DNA from: Clostridiaceae bacterium
Lineage (GTDB): Bacteria > Bacillota > Clostridia > Oscillospirales > Acutalibacteraceae
Length of the DNA stretch: 64,000 nucleotides
Direction of reading: 5' to 3'
Assembly: GCA_016287385.1 (NCBI GenBank)
Contig: JAEEWM010000004.1
Span: forward strand, 1-64,000
The notes under the pieces were generated by a model. The model was not told where the DNA came from and searched no databases. It was given only the letters and a program-made list of their open reading frames with translations. The position numbers were made by a program, and so were the translations under genes. Positions 31,956 to 41,555 of the stretch are shown piece by piece; the stretch's first letter is position 1; the number at the start of each line of letters is the position of its first letter.

Positions 31956-34244
31956 GTGAAAAAACCGTTTAACTGGTTTTGTGTTTTTATTACTGCGGTT
32001 ATTTTGGTTTTCGCAGTGCTATTCATACGGGCTCCGAAAGATTTTTTCAATACCGTTGATGAAATGGTGAACGGCAATCAGGTAGTAACCGATATCAAAA
32101 ACTACGAGCTTAATATGACCTCTATCGTTTATGCGCAAAACGAATCGGGCGATTGGGTGGAATATCAGCGACTGCACGGTGAAGAGAACCGCATTTGGGT
32201 TGATATTGACCACATCCCGCAAAAACTTATCGACGCGTTTATTGCAATCGAGGACCAGCGTTTTTATGAGCATGACGGCGTTGATTGGAAGCGTACCGGT
32301 TCGGCGTTTCTCAATTATCTGCCCTTCGTGAATATATATGATTCAAATCAGGGCGGCTCTACGATAACTCAACAGTTGGTCAAGAATATAACTGACGACC
32401 GCGATAAAGACGCTGCAAGAAAACTGAGAGAAATTGCCCGCGCTATCGTTGTGGAGAAGAAACTCAGTAAAAAGGAGATACTTGAAGCATACCTCAACAC
32501 GATTTCGCTCGGCAACGGAATATGCGGTGTACAGGTTGCGGCTAATTACTACTTCAACAAAGACGTTTCACAGTTATCCTACGCCGAATGTGCTTCAATA
32601 GCATCGATTACAAAGAATCCTTCAAAATATAATCCGGATACAAACCCCGAAAGCAACCGCGCACGGCGCAAATACGTGCTTGATAAAATGCTGGAATTCG
32701 GCACCATTAAGCAAAAGGATTATGAGGAAGCCGTTAAGAGCGAGGTTGTTATAAACGATACCCAGCAGAAGAACTTTGAAATACCTATAAACAATTATTT
32801 CATTGACGCGCTGATAAGTGAGGTTTCCGCGGACCTGGCGGCGGCAAAAGGCATTTCCGTCGAATCAGCGTCACGGCTTTTGTATAACGGCGGTTATCGG
32901 ATTTACGCCACCGTCGATTCCGGCATCCAAGCGAAAATGGAGGATGTGTTCAAACAGGCGGATAAGTATTTTCCCTTGAAATCGCGTGCAAACAGGGAAA
33001 CTGCCATGCAGGCGGCTATGACGATAGTCGATTACGCCGGCAATATAAAAGGTGTTGTCGGAGGAGCGGGGGAAAAGAAGGAAAACAGGGGACTCAACAG
33101 GGCGATGGAATCTCCGCGTCAGCCTGGCTCTACCATGAAGCCGCTCGGCGTCTACGCACTTGCGATAGACAGGGGAATCGTCGCTTATTCGGGCGTCGTT
33201 AAGGACGCGCCGGTGCCGAATTATTACGGAGGCGGCAGAGCCGGTCCGCGCGAATGGTACGGAGATTATGAAGGCAGAATAACGCTGCGTCGTGCCATTT
33301 CTCACTCCGCAAACACGATACCCGTTCAGCTTATTAGCAAGATAGGTCTCGAAGAGTCCTACGCGTTTTTGAAAAACGATTTGAATCTTTCGTATCTTAC
33401 GGAGGTTGACATAAACCCCGCTTCGCTGGCAATAGGCGGATGTCAGTACGGCATTACAACGACCCAGTCCGCCGCGGCGTACGCTATTTTCGGAAATCAC
33501 GGTGTTTATTACGCGCCCAAGACCTACGTCAAGGTCCTTGACGCAGACGATAACGTGGTTCTTTCACGCGAATCGGGTAAGCAGGTGTTAAAGCCGGAAT
33601 CCGCTGATATAATGAATAAACTGCTTCAAGGCGTTATATACGACCCGGGCGGTACCGGGTATATGCTTTCACGTTACGCCAATATGCGCGCGTATGCTAA
33701 AACAGGCACTTCCTCCGAGGCAAACGACTCATGGGTTGTAGGCGGTACGCCGTATTATGTGGGAAGCGTATGGTGCGGATTTGACCATCCGGAAAATATG
33801 TGGAACACTTCATATTCGTCCGTGGTGTGGAAAGCGGTAATGTCCTCTGTGCATGAAGGGCTTGAAGTCAAGGAGTTTGAAATGACCGAGAATATACCGA
33901 TGGCAAGGTTTTGCAAATTTTCGGGTCTTCGGGCCGGTTCTTCCTGCGGTGATACAGAGTGGGGATATTGTGTTCCGGACGTTTATTACAAATACTGTAA
34001 CGGCGTTCATATAGACGAGGACGCCGAAAAAGAGAAAGCAGAAAAAGAAAAGGAAAATAAAAACACTTCCTCAAAAACGGATTCGTCCAAACAGAGCACG
34101 TCGTCGGGCGCATCCTCCAATACCGAAAGCGGCAATTCCTCGGATACCTCATCGGGTGAGAACGATTCATCCGGCACGTCTTCGGATACGTCATCGGGTA
34201 CTTCTTCCGGCGGAACCACACCGAATGATACCTCGCATAACTGA
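31956..34244 (+). CDS. Class A penicillin-binding protein (PBP1A type)
   Basis: 762 residues, GTG start at 31956 behind CGGAGGTG. One N-terminal membrane helix, GT51 glycosyltransferase (IAIEDQRFYEHDGVDWKR, GGSTITQQLVKN, EAYLNTISLGNGICGVQ), then a transpeptidase with SxxK in QPGSTMKPLGVYA, SxN in SHSANTIPVQ and KTG in AKTGTSSEANDSW. It polymerises and crosslinks peptidoglycan. The last 70 residues are a Ser/Thr/Asn-rich low-complexity tail outside the cell, preceded by a Lys/Glu-rich linker and Cys pairs (SCGDTEWGYC) that could form a disulphide. Confidence 0.95.
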   Translation: MKKPFNWFCVFITAVILVFAVLFIRAPKDFFNTVDEMVNGNQVVTDIKNYELNMTSIVYAQNESGDWVEYQRLHGEENRIWVDIDHIPQKLIDAFIAIEDQRFYEHDGVDWKRTGSAFLNYLPFVNIYDSNQGGSTITQQLVKNITDDRDKDAARKLREIARAIVVEKKLSKKEILEAYLNTISLGNGICGVQVAANYYFNKDVSQLSYAECASIASITKNPSKYNPDTNPESNRARRKYVLDKMLEFGTIKQKDYEEAVKSEVVINDTQQKNFEIPINNYFIDALISEVSADLAAAKGISVESASRLLYNGGYRIYATVDSGIQAKMEDVFKQADKYFPLKSRANRETAMQAAMTIVDYAGNIKGVVGGAGEKKENRGLNRAMESPRQPGSTMKPLGVYALAIDRGIVAYSGVVKDAPVPNYYGGGRAGPREWYGDYEGRITLRRAISHSANTIPVQLISKIGLEESYAFLKNDLNLSYLTEVDINPASLAIGGCQYGITTTQSAAAYAIFGNHGVYYAPKTYVKVLDADDNVVLSRESGKQVLKPESADIMNKLLQGVIYDPGGTGYMLSRYANMRAYAKTGTSSEANDSWVVGGTPYYVGSVWCGFDHPENMWNTSYSSVVWKAVMSSVHEGLEVKEFEMTENIPMARFCKFSGLRAGSSCGDTEWGYCVPDVYYKYCNGVHIDEDAEKEKAEKEKENKNTSSKTDSSKQSTSSGASSNTESGNSSDTSSGENDSSGTSSDTSSGTSSGGTTPNDTSHN

Positions 34245-34263
34245 ATTAACTGTTTATAAAAAT

Positions 34264-34303
34264 CGCGCCCCCGGCAAAAGCCGGAGGCGCGTACTGTTTT
34301 TTA
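34264..34303 (+). terminator. Terminator of the PBP gene
   Basis: CGCGCCCCCGGC pairs with GCCGGAGGCGCG (one mismatch) around AAAA, then TACTG and six T. Confidence 0.75.
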
Positions 34304-34309
34304 CAGATG

Positions 34310-35710
34310 TCACTCGGAATCGTTTTTCTCACCGTAAATAGTCTTCATTATCTTCTTCTCGTTGTATGCCGAAAGCACAAGCGCGCCGAGAACACAGAAC
34401 GAGACCGCTACAAACGCGACGCAGGTAAGACCGGTGGCGGAAGCGGTGATTTCATTTGAGCTTTTATCCTGATGAGTGGTGCCGATAATAGCCAGGGAGG
34501 TGAATACCAGCATAGCGATGGACTGTCCCCATTTCATCGCAAACGTACGCGCCGCAAAGAACATACCCTCGCGGTTTTCGCCGGTTTCGATACCGTCCGC
34601 TTCGGATATATCCGCAACTATTGACTGCGGTATTATGCCGAGCAGAGCCATGGGGAACGCGGCTACCACGCAGATTATAACCCCGTAAAGTATACCGGGG
34701 AGGGGAATGAATTTTATCATTGCCGTGATGAGATAGGCGACTGAAAGTCCCAAAAAGCCGGTAATGGTCAGTTTCTTTTTACCGAATTTTCTTACAAATC
34801 CCGATACAAACGGATAGAAAACGGCGCTAAGCACCGTCATGCCGCCCATAAATATCATAGTATAGCTTTCATCAAGTTCCATGGATACTTTCACAAAGAA
34901 GGGAAGACCCGTCTGGAAAAGAGTAAGTCCTATCCAGTACATGATATCCGAACCGGCAAATATACGGAAATCCTTGTTTCTGAATGTGGCGGCAAGCGAT
35001 TTGAAGGCGTTTGTGCTTGACGGCTTGGTATCGACAAATTCCTTTTCGTTGAGCAAAAAAGTGGGTATGAGCATGGCGACACACGCCAGAACTGCAATAA
35101 CTATGAAACAAATACGGTAACTCCAGTTAAATCCAACCGCACCGCGCAGCATTCCGGCGAACAGGAAGGGAGTATATGAAATCAGCGTGCCCGCAAAAAA
35201 CGTAAGCGAAATCGCTGTTGAGATAAACATTCTGTCGTCCTGGGTTTTTCCGAATTCCGAAATGAGGGCGTTGTAAGGCGTGCAGTACATCGTCATGAAC
35301 AAATAGAAAAGCAGGATGAATACCAGTATCCACACAACGTTTATTTTGCTTATTTCATTGACCGGCGCGCAGAAAAGCAGCACCGTTACGACCGAAAGCG
35401 GAATTGCCGCCTTTTGCATAAATGGTATTCTTCTGCCGCGTTTATTGGTGCTTCTGTCACTCAGATTTGCGATGAGCGGGTCGGTCACCGCGTCAAATAT
35501 ACGGCTTACTGCGGTAATAATTCCAAGCACGGTCAGAAAGCCGAAAACTACAAGTCCGGGTGTGATAAACTGCGTGGCGCCCTCTTTAAGGTCGTTTGCC
35601 GTGGGCAGATAAAAGGTTACAAACCAGGCAGTTATCAGGCCGCTCAGCATTGACCAGCCGAGCTGTCCTACGGCGAAAATAATCATTTGCTTTTTAGTAA
35701 GTCTTTTCAT
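34310..35710 (-). CDS. GPH/MFS-type sugar transporter
   Basis: 466 residues counted from the ATG at 35710 (MKRLTKKQMIIFAVGQLGWS). Twelve predicted helices with the glycoside-pentoside-hexuronide:cation symporter look (DAVTDPLIANLSDRSTNKRG matches the DxxxDPxxGxxxDR motif; TMYCTPYNALISEFGKTQDD matches the second loop motif). It probably imports a sugar or glycoside with a cation. The only Shine-Dalgarno-like sequence, CGGAGGG, is about 36 bases before that ATG; the open frame continues upstream to 35812, so the true start is uncertain. No sugar enzyme gene adjoins. Confidence 0.8.
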   Translation of the reverse strand: MKRLTKKQMIIFAVGQLGWSMLSGLITAWFVTFYLPTANDLKEGATQFITPGLVVFGFLTVLGIITAVSRIFDAVTDPLIANLSDRSTNKRGRRIPFMQKAAIPLSVVTVLLFCAPVNEISKINVVWILVFILLFYLFMTMYCTPYNALISEFGKTQDDRMFISTAISLTFFAGTLISYTPFLFAGMLRGAVGFNWSYRICFIVIAVLACVAMLIPTFLLNEKEFVDTKPSSTNAFKSLAATFRNKDFRIFAGSDIMYWIGLTLFQTGLPFFVKVSMELDESYTMIFMGGMTVLSAVFYPFVSGFVRKFGKKKLTITGFLGLSVAYLITAMIKFIPLPGILYGVIICVVAAFPMALLGIIPQSIVADISEADGIETGENREGMFFAARTFAMKWGQSIAMLVFTSLAIIGTTHQDKSSNEITASATGLTCVAFVAVSFCVLGALVLSAYNEKKIMKTIYGEKNDSE

Positions 35711-35843
35711 GGCAATTTGAAATATTATGTCTGAATAATATTTCCCTCCGATTAAATTATTTTGCGACCGCATCAGACTGCGGCTTTTCAGATAAAGAAA
35801 CCGCAGTGACATGTGATATATCGATGCGGTTTACGAAGTTTGA

Positions 35844-37352
35844 TTATTTAATGTTTGTCAGTGATGTTTCTTTTTGTATTACGTCATGCGCGCCGCCCTC
35901 GACAATACTTGTGGCGGAAACGAGCGTAAGCTTTGCTTTCTTTCTGAAATCTTCAAGACAAAGCGCGCCGCAGTTGCACATAGTCGATTTGATTTTGCTG
36001 AGTGACATCTGTACATTATCTTTCAGTGAGCCGGCGTACGGAACGTATGAGTCAACGCCCTCTTCAAAGGATAGCTTTTTATCGCCGCCCATATCGTATC
36101 TCTGCCAGTTACGTGCGCGGTTCGAGCCTTCGCCCCAATATTCCTTATAATAATTGCCGCCGATGGCAACGCGGTTTGTGGGACTTTCATCAAAACGGGC
36201 AAAGTATCTGCCGAGCATAAGGAAATCAGCGCCCATGGCAAGCGCAAGTGTCATATGATGGTCGTAAACTATGCCGCCGTCCGAACATACCGGAACGTAA
36301 ACTCCCGTTTCCTTGAAATATTCGTCTCGGGCGTGGCAAACGTCAATAAGCGCGGTTGCCTGACCTCTGCCGATGCCTTTCGTCTCACGCGTAATGCATA
36401 TTGAGCCGCCGCCGATACCCACCTTTACGAAATCTGCGCCGCAGTCAGCCAGAAATCTGAAGCCCTCACCGTCTACAACATTTCCGGCGCCTACTTTAAC
36501 AGTATCGCCGTAGCGGTCTCTTATCCAGCTTATCGTCCTGCTCTGCCATTCGCTGAATCCTTCGGACGAGTCTATACAAAGCACGTCCGCGCCCGCCTCT
36601 ATAAGAGCGGGAACGCGCTCTTCATAGTCGCGTGTATTTATACCGGCGCCTACAACGTAGCGCTTGTGCTCGTCGAGCAGTTCATTCGGGTTTTCCTTGT
36701 GGGCGTCATAATCCTTACGGAAAACGAAGTATTTGAGATTGCCGAATTTATCGACTATCGGAAGCGAATTGAGTTTATGCTCCCATATAATATCATTTGC
36801 CTGTTTTAAGGTTGTATCCTCATCTGCTGTGACGAGTTTTTCAAGCGGCGTCATAAATTCGGTCACTTTAAGTGAGGTCTCCATACGGCTGACTCTGTAA
36901 TCACGGCTTGTAACTATACCGAGCAGTCTGCCGTTTGCAGTTGCGTCTGAAGTGATTGCGATAGTCGAGTGCCCGTTCTTTTCTTTTATACGTATAACGT
37001 CCGCAAGCGTATCCTCCGGTGAGAGGTTTGAATCGCTTACAACAAATCCGGCTTTATAGGATTTTGCCCTTGCCACCATAGCCGCCTCGTCCTCTACCGA
37101 CTGCGAGCCGTATATAAAAGAAATTCCGCCTTCGCGTGCAAGAGCAACGGCAAGCTTATCGCCTGATACTGATTGCATGATAGCGGAAGTCAAAGGAATA
37201 TTCATGGTTATTGCGGGCGCCTCGCCTTTGCGATATTTAACAAGCGCCGTTTTGAGAGATACATTCGACGGTATGCAGTTTGATGAGGAATAGCCCGGCA
37301 CAAGCAGATACTCGTTGAATGTATGTGATGTTTCATTGAAAAAATAAGCCAT
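35844..37352 (-). CDS. guaB: IMP dehydrogenase
   Basis: 502 residues. TIM barrel with two inserted CBS domains at about 95-215 ([33 protein letters not shown]). The active loop [20 protein letters not shown] carries the catalytic Cys, and [16 protein letters not shown] contacts the phosphate. It oxidises IMP to XMP with NAD, the rate-limiting step to GMP. The N-terminus and slightly long loop belong to a clostridial form. Separated from the GPH gene by a short gap on the same strand. Confidence 0.95.
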   Translation of the reverse strand: MAYFFNETSHTFNEYLLVPGYSSSNCIPSNVSLKTALVKYRKGEAPAITMNIPLTSAIMQSVSGDKLAVALAREGGISFIYGSQSVEDEAAMVARAKSYKAGFVVSDSNLSPEDTLADVIRIKEKNGHSTIAITSDATANGRLLGIVTSRDYRVSRMETSLKVTEFMTPLEKLVTADEDTTLKQANDIIWEHKLNSLPIVDKFGNLKYFVFRKDYDAHKENPNELLDEHKRYVVGAGINTRDYEERVPALIEAGADVLCIDSSEGFSEWQSRTISWIRDRYGDTVKVGAGNVVDGEGFRFLADCGADFVKVGIGGGSICITRETKGIGRGQATALIDVCHARDEYFKETGVYVPVCSDGGIVYDHHMTLALAMGADFLMLGRYFARFDESPTNRVAIGGNYYKEYWGEGSNRARNWQRYDMGGDKKLSFEEGVDSYVPYAGSLKDNVQMSLSKIKSTMCNCGALCLEDFRKKAKLTLVSATSIVEGGAHDVIQKETSLTNIK

Positions 37353-37439
37353 ATTAACGCCTCCGTGTGTTGTTTACTAAATTATATTACTTTACGGAAC
37401 ATAAGTCAAACAAAAAATGTATTTGCGGATAAATTGTGC

Positions 37440-37468
37440 TTGACAAAGGGGACGTGAAAATATATAAT
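37440..37468 (+). promoter_or_regulatory. Promoter of yceD-rpmF
   Basis: Consensus TTGACA (37440-37445), 17-base spacer, TATAAT (37463-37468). A small hairpin GTGAC/GTCAC lies just after the expected start. Confidence 0.92.
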
Positions 37469-37500
37469 ATCATTTGTGACTGTGGGTCACGGGTGATTTT

Positions 37501-37998
37501 ATGACGCTTGATTTAAGGCGAATCTTCGCAACCGATAATTCGGTGCTTGATATCGACGGGTCGCTTGATATGAGCGACGTTGATATTTATTACGGTTTCC
37601 CACTCAAAAAACCGGTTAAATATCACGGCACGGTTTCAAACAGTTCAAGCATGGTAAATCTCAATCTGCAAATTGATTTCGAGGTTTGCGCGCCCTGTGA
37701 CCGTTGCGGCGTTTTGGCTTCTGAATGTCACAGCGTTACGATAGATAAATCGCTTGCCGCTTCTTTACAGAGACAGGAGAGCGACACGATAATCGTCGTA
37801 CCGGATATGCGGCTTGAAGTGGACGAGTTGGTATATTCAGAAGTTATTCTAAATCTGCCGACCAAGCATTTGTGCAAGGAGGACTGTAAGGGCCTTTGCC
37901 AGAAATGCGGTAAAAATCTTAACGAGGGTAAGTGCGGCTGCGATTCAAGTGAGCCCGATCCGCGTTTTGAAAAACTGAGGGAATTGCTCAATAATTGA
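37501..37998 (+). CDS. yceD: YceD family protein (DUF177), 23S rRNA accumulation
   Basis: 165 residues. The Zn-type cysteines CAPCDRCG and the C-terminal KHLCKEDCKGLCQKCGKNLN are typical of DUF177/YceD, which supports 23S rRNA accumulation and ribosome assembly. It lies 26 bases upstream of rpmF, the conserved neighbour in most bacteria. Confidence 0.92.
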   Translation: MTLDLRRIFATDNSVLDIDGSLDMSDVDIYYGFPLKKPVKYHGTVSNSSSMVNLNLQIDFEVCAPCDRCGVLASECHSVTIDKSLAASLQRQESDTIIVVPDMRLEVDELVYSEVILNLPTKHLCKEDCKGLCQKCGKNLNEGKCGCDSSEPDPRFEKLRELLNN

Positions 37999-38024
37999 TT
38001 CTATGTTTTTAAGGAGGCGCTATT

Positions 38025-38210
38025 ATGGCAGTACCTAAGAGAAAAACTTCAAAAGCGAGAAGAGATAAGAGAAGAAGTAACGTGTGGAAGTTGACCGCTC
38101 CTGCGCTGGTTCGTTGCAGCAGCTGCGGTGAATACAAACGCCCGCACAGACTTTGTCCTGCCTGCGGTAAATACAATAACCGCGAGGTCATAAAGATCGA
38201 AGAAAAATAA
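38025..38210 (+). CDS. rpmF: Ribosomal protein bL32
   Basis: 61 codons. MAVPKRKTSKARRDKRRSN followed by CSSCGEYKRPHRLCPACGKY, the zinc-ribbon form with four Cys. Component of the large ribosomal subunit. AAGGAGG precedes the ATG. Confidence 0.98.
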   Translation: MAVPKRKTSKARRDKRRSNVWKLTAPALVRCSSCGEYKRPHRLCPACGKYNNREVIKIEEK

Positions 38211-38216
38211 TTGAAG

Positions 38217-38247
38217 GGGGAGGAGGTTAAATCCTCCTCCTTTTTTA
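38217..38247 (+). terminator. Terminator of yceD-rpmF
   Basis: GGGGGAGGAGG pairs with CCTCCTCC around TTAAAT, followed by TTTTTTAC. Readthrough could still feed the radical SAM gene. Confidence 0.8.
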
Positions 38248-38273
38248 CTTGACGGAACTGGAGGTGAGTCGGC

Positions 38274-39590
38274 ATGTCTGTAATCATCAAGGGCGTACAG
38301 GACGGGAGTGTTGCCGCCGGCAGTAAAATTGCGCCGGGTGATAAATTGCTTTCGCTTAACGGCAATGAAATAATGGACGTGCTCGACTACAGGTTTTATC
38401 AGAACAACGAAAACGTTATTGCGCTTGTCGAGGATAAAAACGGCAACGTTCAAAAATACCGTTTCAAAAAAGATGAGTACGATGAATTGGGGCTTCTGTT
38501 TGAAACATATCTTATGGACAAACAGCATTCCTGTAAGAACAAGTGCATTTTTTGTTTTATAGATCAGCTTCCGAAAGGACTTCGCGAGAGTTTGTATTTT
38601 AAGGATGACGATTCACGCCTTTCGTTCCTTTTCGGCAACTATATCACTCTTACGAATATTACCGAGCATGAAATCGAGCGCATAATTAAAATGCATATAA
38701 GCCCGATAAATATTTCGGTGCATACAACCAATCCCGAGCTTCGCGTTAAAATGATGAAAAACAAAAACGCCGGGAAGGTGCTGCAAATAATCAACAGGTT
38801 TAACGAAGCGGGTATCGCTATGAACAGCCAGCTGGTGCTTTGCCCCGGGTATAACGACGGTATGGAGCTTGAAAAGACGCTCCAAGACCTTACTCGCCTC
38901 GAAAACATGAAATGCATAGCCGCGGTACCGGTGGGACTTACCAGATACCGCGAGGGTTTGTGCGAAATAACGCCGTTTGATAAACACAGCGCGGGTCGCG
39001 CCCTAGATATCATTGATAAATACGGCGACAAATGTGTTGAAACCTACGGCGAGAGGCGCGTTTACGCCTCGGATGAATTCTATTTGCTGTCCGGCAGAAA
39101 AATGCCCGACGCCTCGTATTACGGCGATTTTTTGCAGCTTGAAAACGGTGTTGGGCTTTGGGCGCTGCTCCAGTCGGAGGCGGAAAACGCGTTAGATGAA
39201 ATCGGGTGTTGTACGATAAATCGGAAAATCAGTCTTGCCACCGGTGTGGCGGCTTACGGGCTGATAAGATATATTTGCGACCTTTGTGAGCAAAAAAATC
39301 CGGGACTTACCTGCAACGTGTATGCGATTAAAAACGATTTTTTCGGAGAGCGAATAACGGTGAGCGGTCTTGTTACCGCTACCGATATAATAAAGCAGCT
39401 TAAAGATAAAGATCTGGGAGAAGAACTGCTCATACCCGCCGCGATGCTCAGAAAGCAACGCGATATGTTTTTGGACAGTATCACCGTGGATGACCTGTCC
39501 GAGGCGCTCGGCGTACCGGTAAACTACACGGAAAATGACGGGTATGATTTAATTGACAGTATTTTGAACAGGAGAAATAACAATGGCTAA
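38274..39590 (+). CDS. PDZ-radical SAM protein (DUF512 family)
   Basis: 438 residues. An N-terminal PDZ-like domain (VAAGSKIAPGDKLLSLNGNE), radical SAM cluster CKNKCIFCFIDQLPKGLRE (CxxxCxxC), then the DUF512 domain (TIGR03279 family). The family sits next to der in most Firmicutes, as here (8-base overlap with der). Its substrate is not established; links to cytochrome or ribosome maturation have been proposed. Start ATG 38274 with GGAGGTGAG before. A hairpin GGAGGAGG...CCTCCTCC with T-run at 38217-38246 ends rpmF upstream. Confidence 0.9.
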   Translation: MSVIIKGVQDGSVAAGSKIAPGDKLLSLNGNEIMDVLDYRFYQNNENVIALVEDKNGNVQKYRFKKDEYDELGLLFETYLMDKQHSCKNKCIFCFIDQLPKGLRESLYFKDDDSRLSFLFGNYITLTNITEHEIERIIKMHISPINISVHTTNPELRVKMMKNKNAGKVLQIINRFNEAGIAMNSQLVLCPGYNDGMELEKTLQDLTRLENMKCIAAVPVGLTRYREGLCEITPFDKHSAGRALDIIDKYGDKCVETYGERRVYASDEFYLLSGRKMPDASYYGDFLQLENGVGLWALLQSEAENALDEIGCCTINRKISLATGVAAYGLIRYICDLCEQKNPGLTCNVYAIKNDFFGERITVSGLVTATDIIKQLKDKDLGEELLIPAAMLRKQRDMFLDSITVDDLSEALGVPVNYTENDGYDLIDSILNRRNNNG

Positions 39591-40908
39591 ACCTATCGTT
39601 GCTATCGTCGGCAGACCGAACGTCGGCAAATCGACCTTGTTTAACAAGCTAATAGGTAAACGGCTTTCAATCGTTGACGACACCCCCGGCGTTACCCGTG
39701 ACAGGATATACGGCGACGCCGAATGGCGCGGAAGAAAAATTATGCTCGTGGATACGGGCGGTATTGAGCCGAAAACCGACGATGTAATACTTGCCGGTAT
39801 GCGCGCGCAGGCGCAGCTTGCCATTGATACCGCGTCGGTTATCGTAATGGTCGTTGATTTGAAGTCGGGTGTTACCGCTACTGATTGTGAAATTGCCTCC
39901 ATGCTTCAAAAAAGCGGAAAACCGGTGGTTTTGTGTGTGAATAAATGCGACGGTCTCGGCGATACTCCGCCTGAGTTTTATGAATTCTACAACCTTGGCC
40001 TCGGCGACCCGATTGCCGTTTCCTCGGTGCATGGCCACGGTACCGGCGACCTTTTGGACGCGGTGTTTGAAAATATAACGGAAACTCAGTTTGACGATAC
40101 AGACGCGGATGTTATAAACGTCGCGGTTATCGGTAAGCCGAACGCGGGTAAGTCCTCACTTGTCAATAAGATTTGCGGCGAGGAACGGTCTATCGTTTCG
40201 GAAATCGCCGGCACTACGCGCGACGCGATAGATACCTTTGTTGAAAACAGGTTCGGTAAATATAATATGATAGATACCGCCGGTTTGCGCAGGAACAGCC
40301 GTATTGACGATAAAATCGAAAAGTACAGCGTTCTTCGGGCAAAAATGGCTATTGAACGAGCCGACGTTTGTGTTATAATGATAGACGGAACAGACGGCTT
40401 CACCGAGCAGGATTCCAAAGTCGCGGGTCTTGCGCTTGAACAGGGTAAGGCTTGTATCATCGCCGTAAACAAGTGGGATATCGTTGAAAAAGACGGGCAG
40501 ACTATGGACGCCTACAGGAAGCGCCTGATGAATGATTTTTCGTTTATGACATACGCTCCGATAATATTCATATCCGCAAAAACGGGACAGCGTCTCGATA
40601 AGCTTTTTGAGCTTGTGAATTATGTGCGTGACCAGAACACCATGCGTATTTCAACGGGCAAGCTCAACGATATTCTCGCTGACGCCACCTCGCGCGTACA
40701 ACCGCCGACCGATAAGGGCAAACGTCTTAAAATTTACTATATTACTCAGGCGTCGACCTGTCCGCCGACCTTTGTTTGTTTTTGCAATAACAGTGAGCTT
40801 TTCCATTTTTCGTATCAGAGATATCTTGAAAACCAGATAAGGTCTGTATTCGGACTTGAAGGTACTCCGGTAAGGTTTATAATTCGCGAAAGGGGCGAAA
40901 AGACTTGA
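39583..40908 (+). CDS. der: Ribosome-assembly GTPase Der (EngA)
   Basis: 441 residues, two GTPase domains in tandem: G1 GRPNVGKSTLF with DTGGIE, and GKPNAGKSSLV with DTAGLRR; NKCD and NKWD give the G4 boxes. A C-terminal KH-like domain follows (STCPPTFVCFCNNSELFHFS). Acts in 50S subunit maturation. Overlaps the radical SAM gene and the plsY start. Confidence 0.97.
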   Translation: MAKPIVAIVGRPNVGKSTLFNKLIGKRLSIVDDTPGVTRDRIYGDAEWRGRKIMLVDTGGIEPKTDDVILAGMRAQAQLAIDTASVIVMVVDLKSGVTATDCEIASMLQKSGKPVVLCVNKCDGLGDTPPEFYEFYNLGLGDPIAVSSVHGHGTGDLLDAVFENITETQFDDTDADVINVAVIGKPNAGKSSLVNKICGEERSIVSEIAGTTRDAIDTFVENRFGKYNMIDTAGLRRNSRIDDKIEKYSVLRAKMAIERADVCVIMIDGTDGFTEQDSKVAGLALEQGKACIIAVNKWDIVEKDGQTMDAYRKRLMNDFSFMTYAPIIFISAKTGQRLDKLFELVNYVRDQNTMRISTGKLNDILADATSRVQPPTDKGKRLKIYYITQASTCPPTFVCFCNNSELFHFSYQRYLENQIRSVFGLEGTPVRFIIRERGEKT

Positions 40909-41540
40909 TTATTCTTCTTGCGGTGTCAGCGGTTATAGCGGCGTATTTGCTCGGCAGTATAAATTTTGCCGTAATCTTTACACGAGCGTATAAAAACACG
41001 GATATACGTGAGCAGGGCAGCGGAAACGCCGGTACGACCAACGTTATGCGCGTCGGCGGCGTTGTGCCGGGACTGCTTACCTTTTTCGGCGACGCGCTAA
41101 AAGGCTTTGCGGCGTGTATGATAGGAAAATTGATTTTCGCTCACGTCGCGGAAGTTTACGATTATACCGTTTTTCTTCCGCTTTCCGGTGCGTATATCTG
41201 CGGTGTTTTCTGTATGTTCGGACATATCTGTCCGCTCTTTTTCAACTTTAAGGGCGGCAAAGGCGTCGCTACCGCGGTCGGCATTTTCGCGGTATGCTGT
41301 CCGATAGCGGTGATTATCGGCCTTGCGGTTTTTGCGCTGGTTACGCTTTTGAGCAAATACGTTTCCCTGGGGTCGCTTACCGCGACGGTCGTTGTTGTCG
41401 TGCTTGCAACGGTTTTCCCGCTTGATAACACACCTGTAATAATACAGGTGATATGCTGCCTGCTTATGGCGCTTATGATTTTTTACAAACACAGAGGTAA
41501 TATCAAACGTCTGCTTTCCGGTACGGAAAGAAAAATATGA
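40905..41540 (+). CDS. plsY: Acyl-phosphate:glycerol-3-phosphate acyltransferase
   Basis: 211 residues, TTG start at 40905 overlapping the der stop. Five membrane helices; the conserved loops are GSINFAVIF with REQGSGNAGTTNVMRVGG, GHICPLFFNFKGGKGVAT and the C-terminal FYKHRGNIKRLLSGTE. It acylates glycerol-3-phosphate, the first step of phospholipid synthesis, and precedes gpsA, which supplies the substrate. Confidence 0.95.
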   Translation: MIILLAVSAVIAAYLLGSINFAVIFTRAYKNTDIREQGSGNAGTTNVMRVGGVVPGLLTFFGDALKGFAACMIGKLIFAHVAEVYDYTVFLPLSGAYICGVFCMFGHICPLFFNFKGGKGVATAVGIFAVCCPIAVIIGLAVFALVTLLSKYVSLGSLTATVVVVVLATVFPLDNTPVIIQVICCLLMALMIFYKHRGNIKRLLSGTERKI

Positions 41541-41555
41541 TAACGGGAGTTTCAC

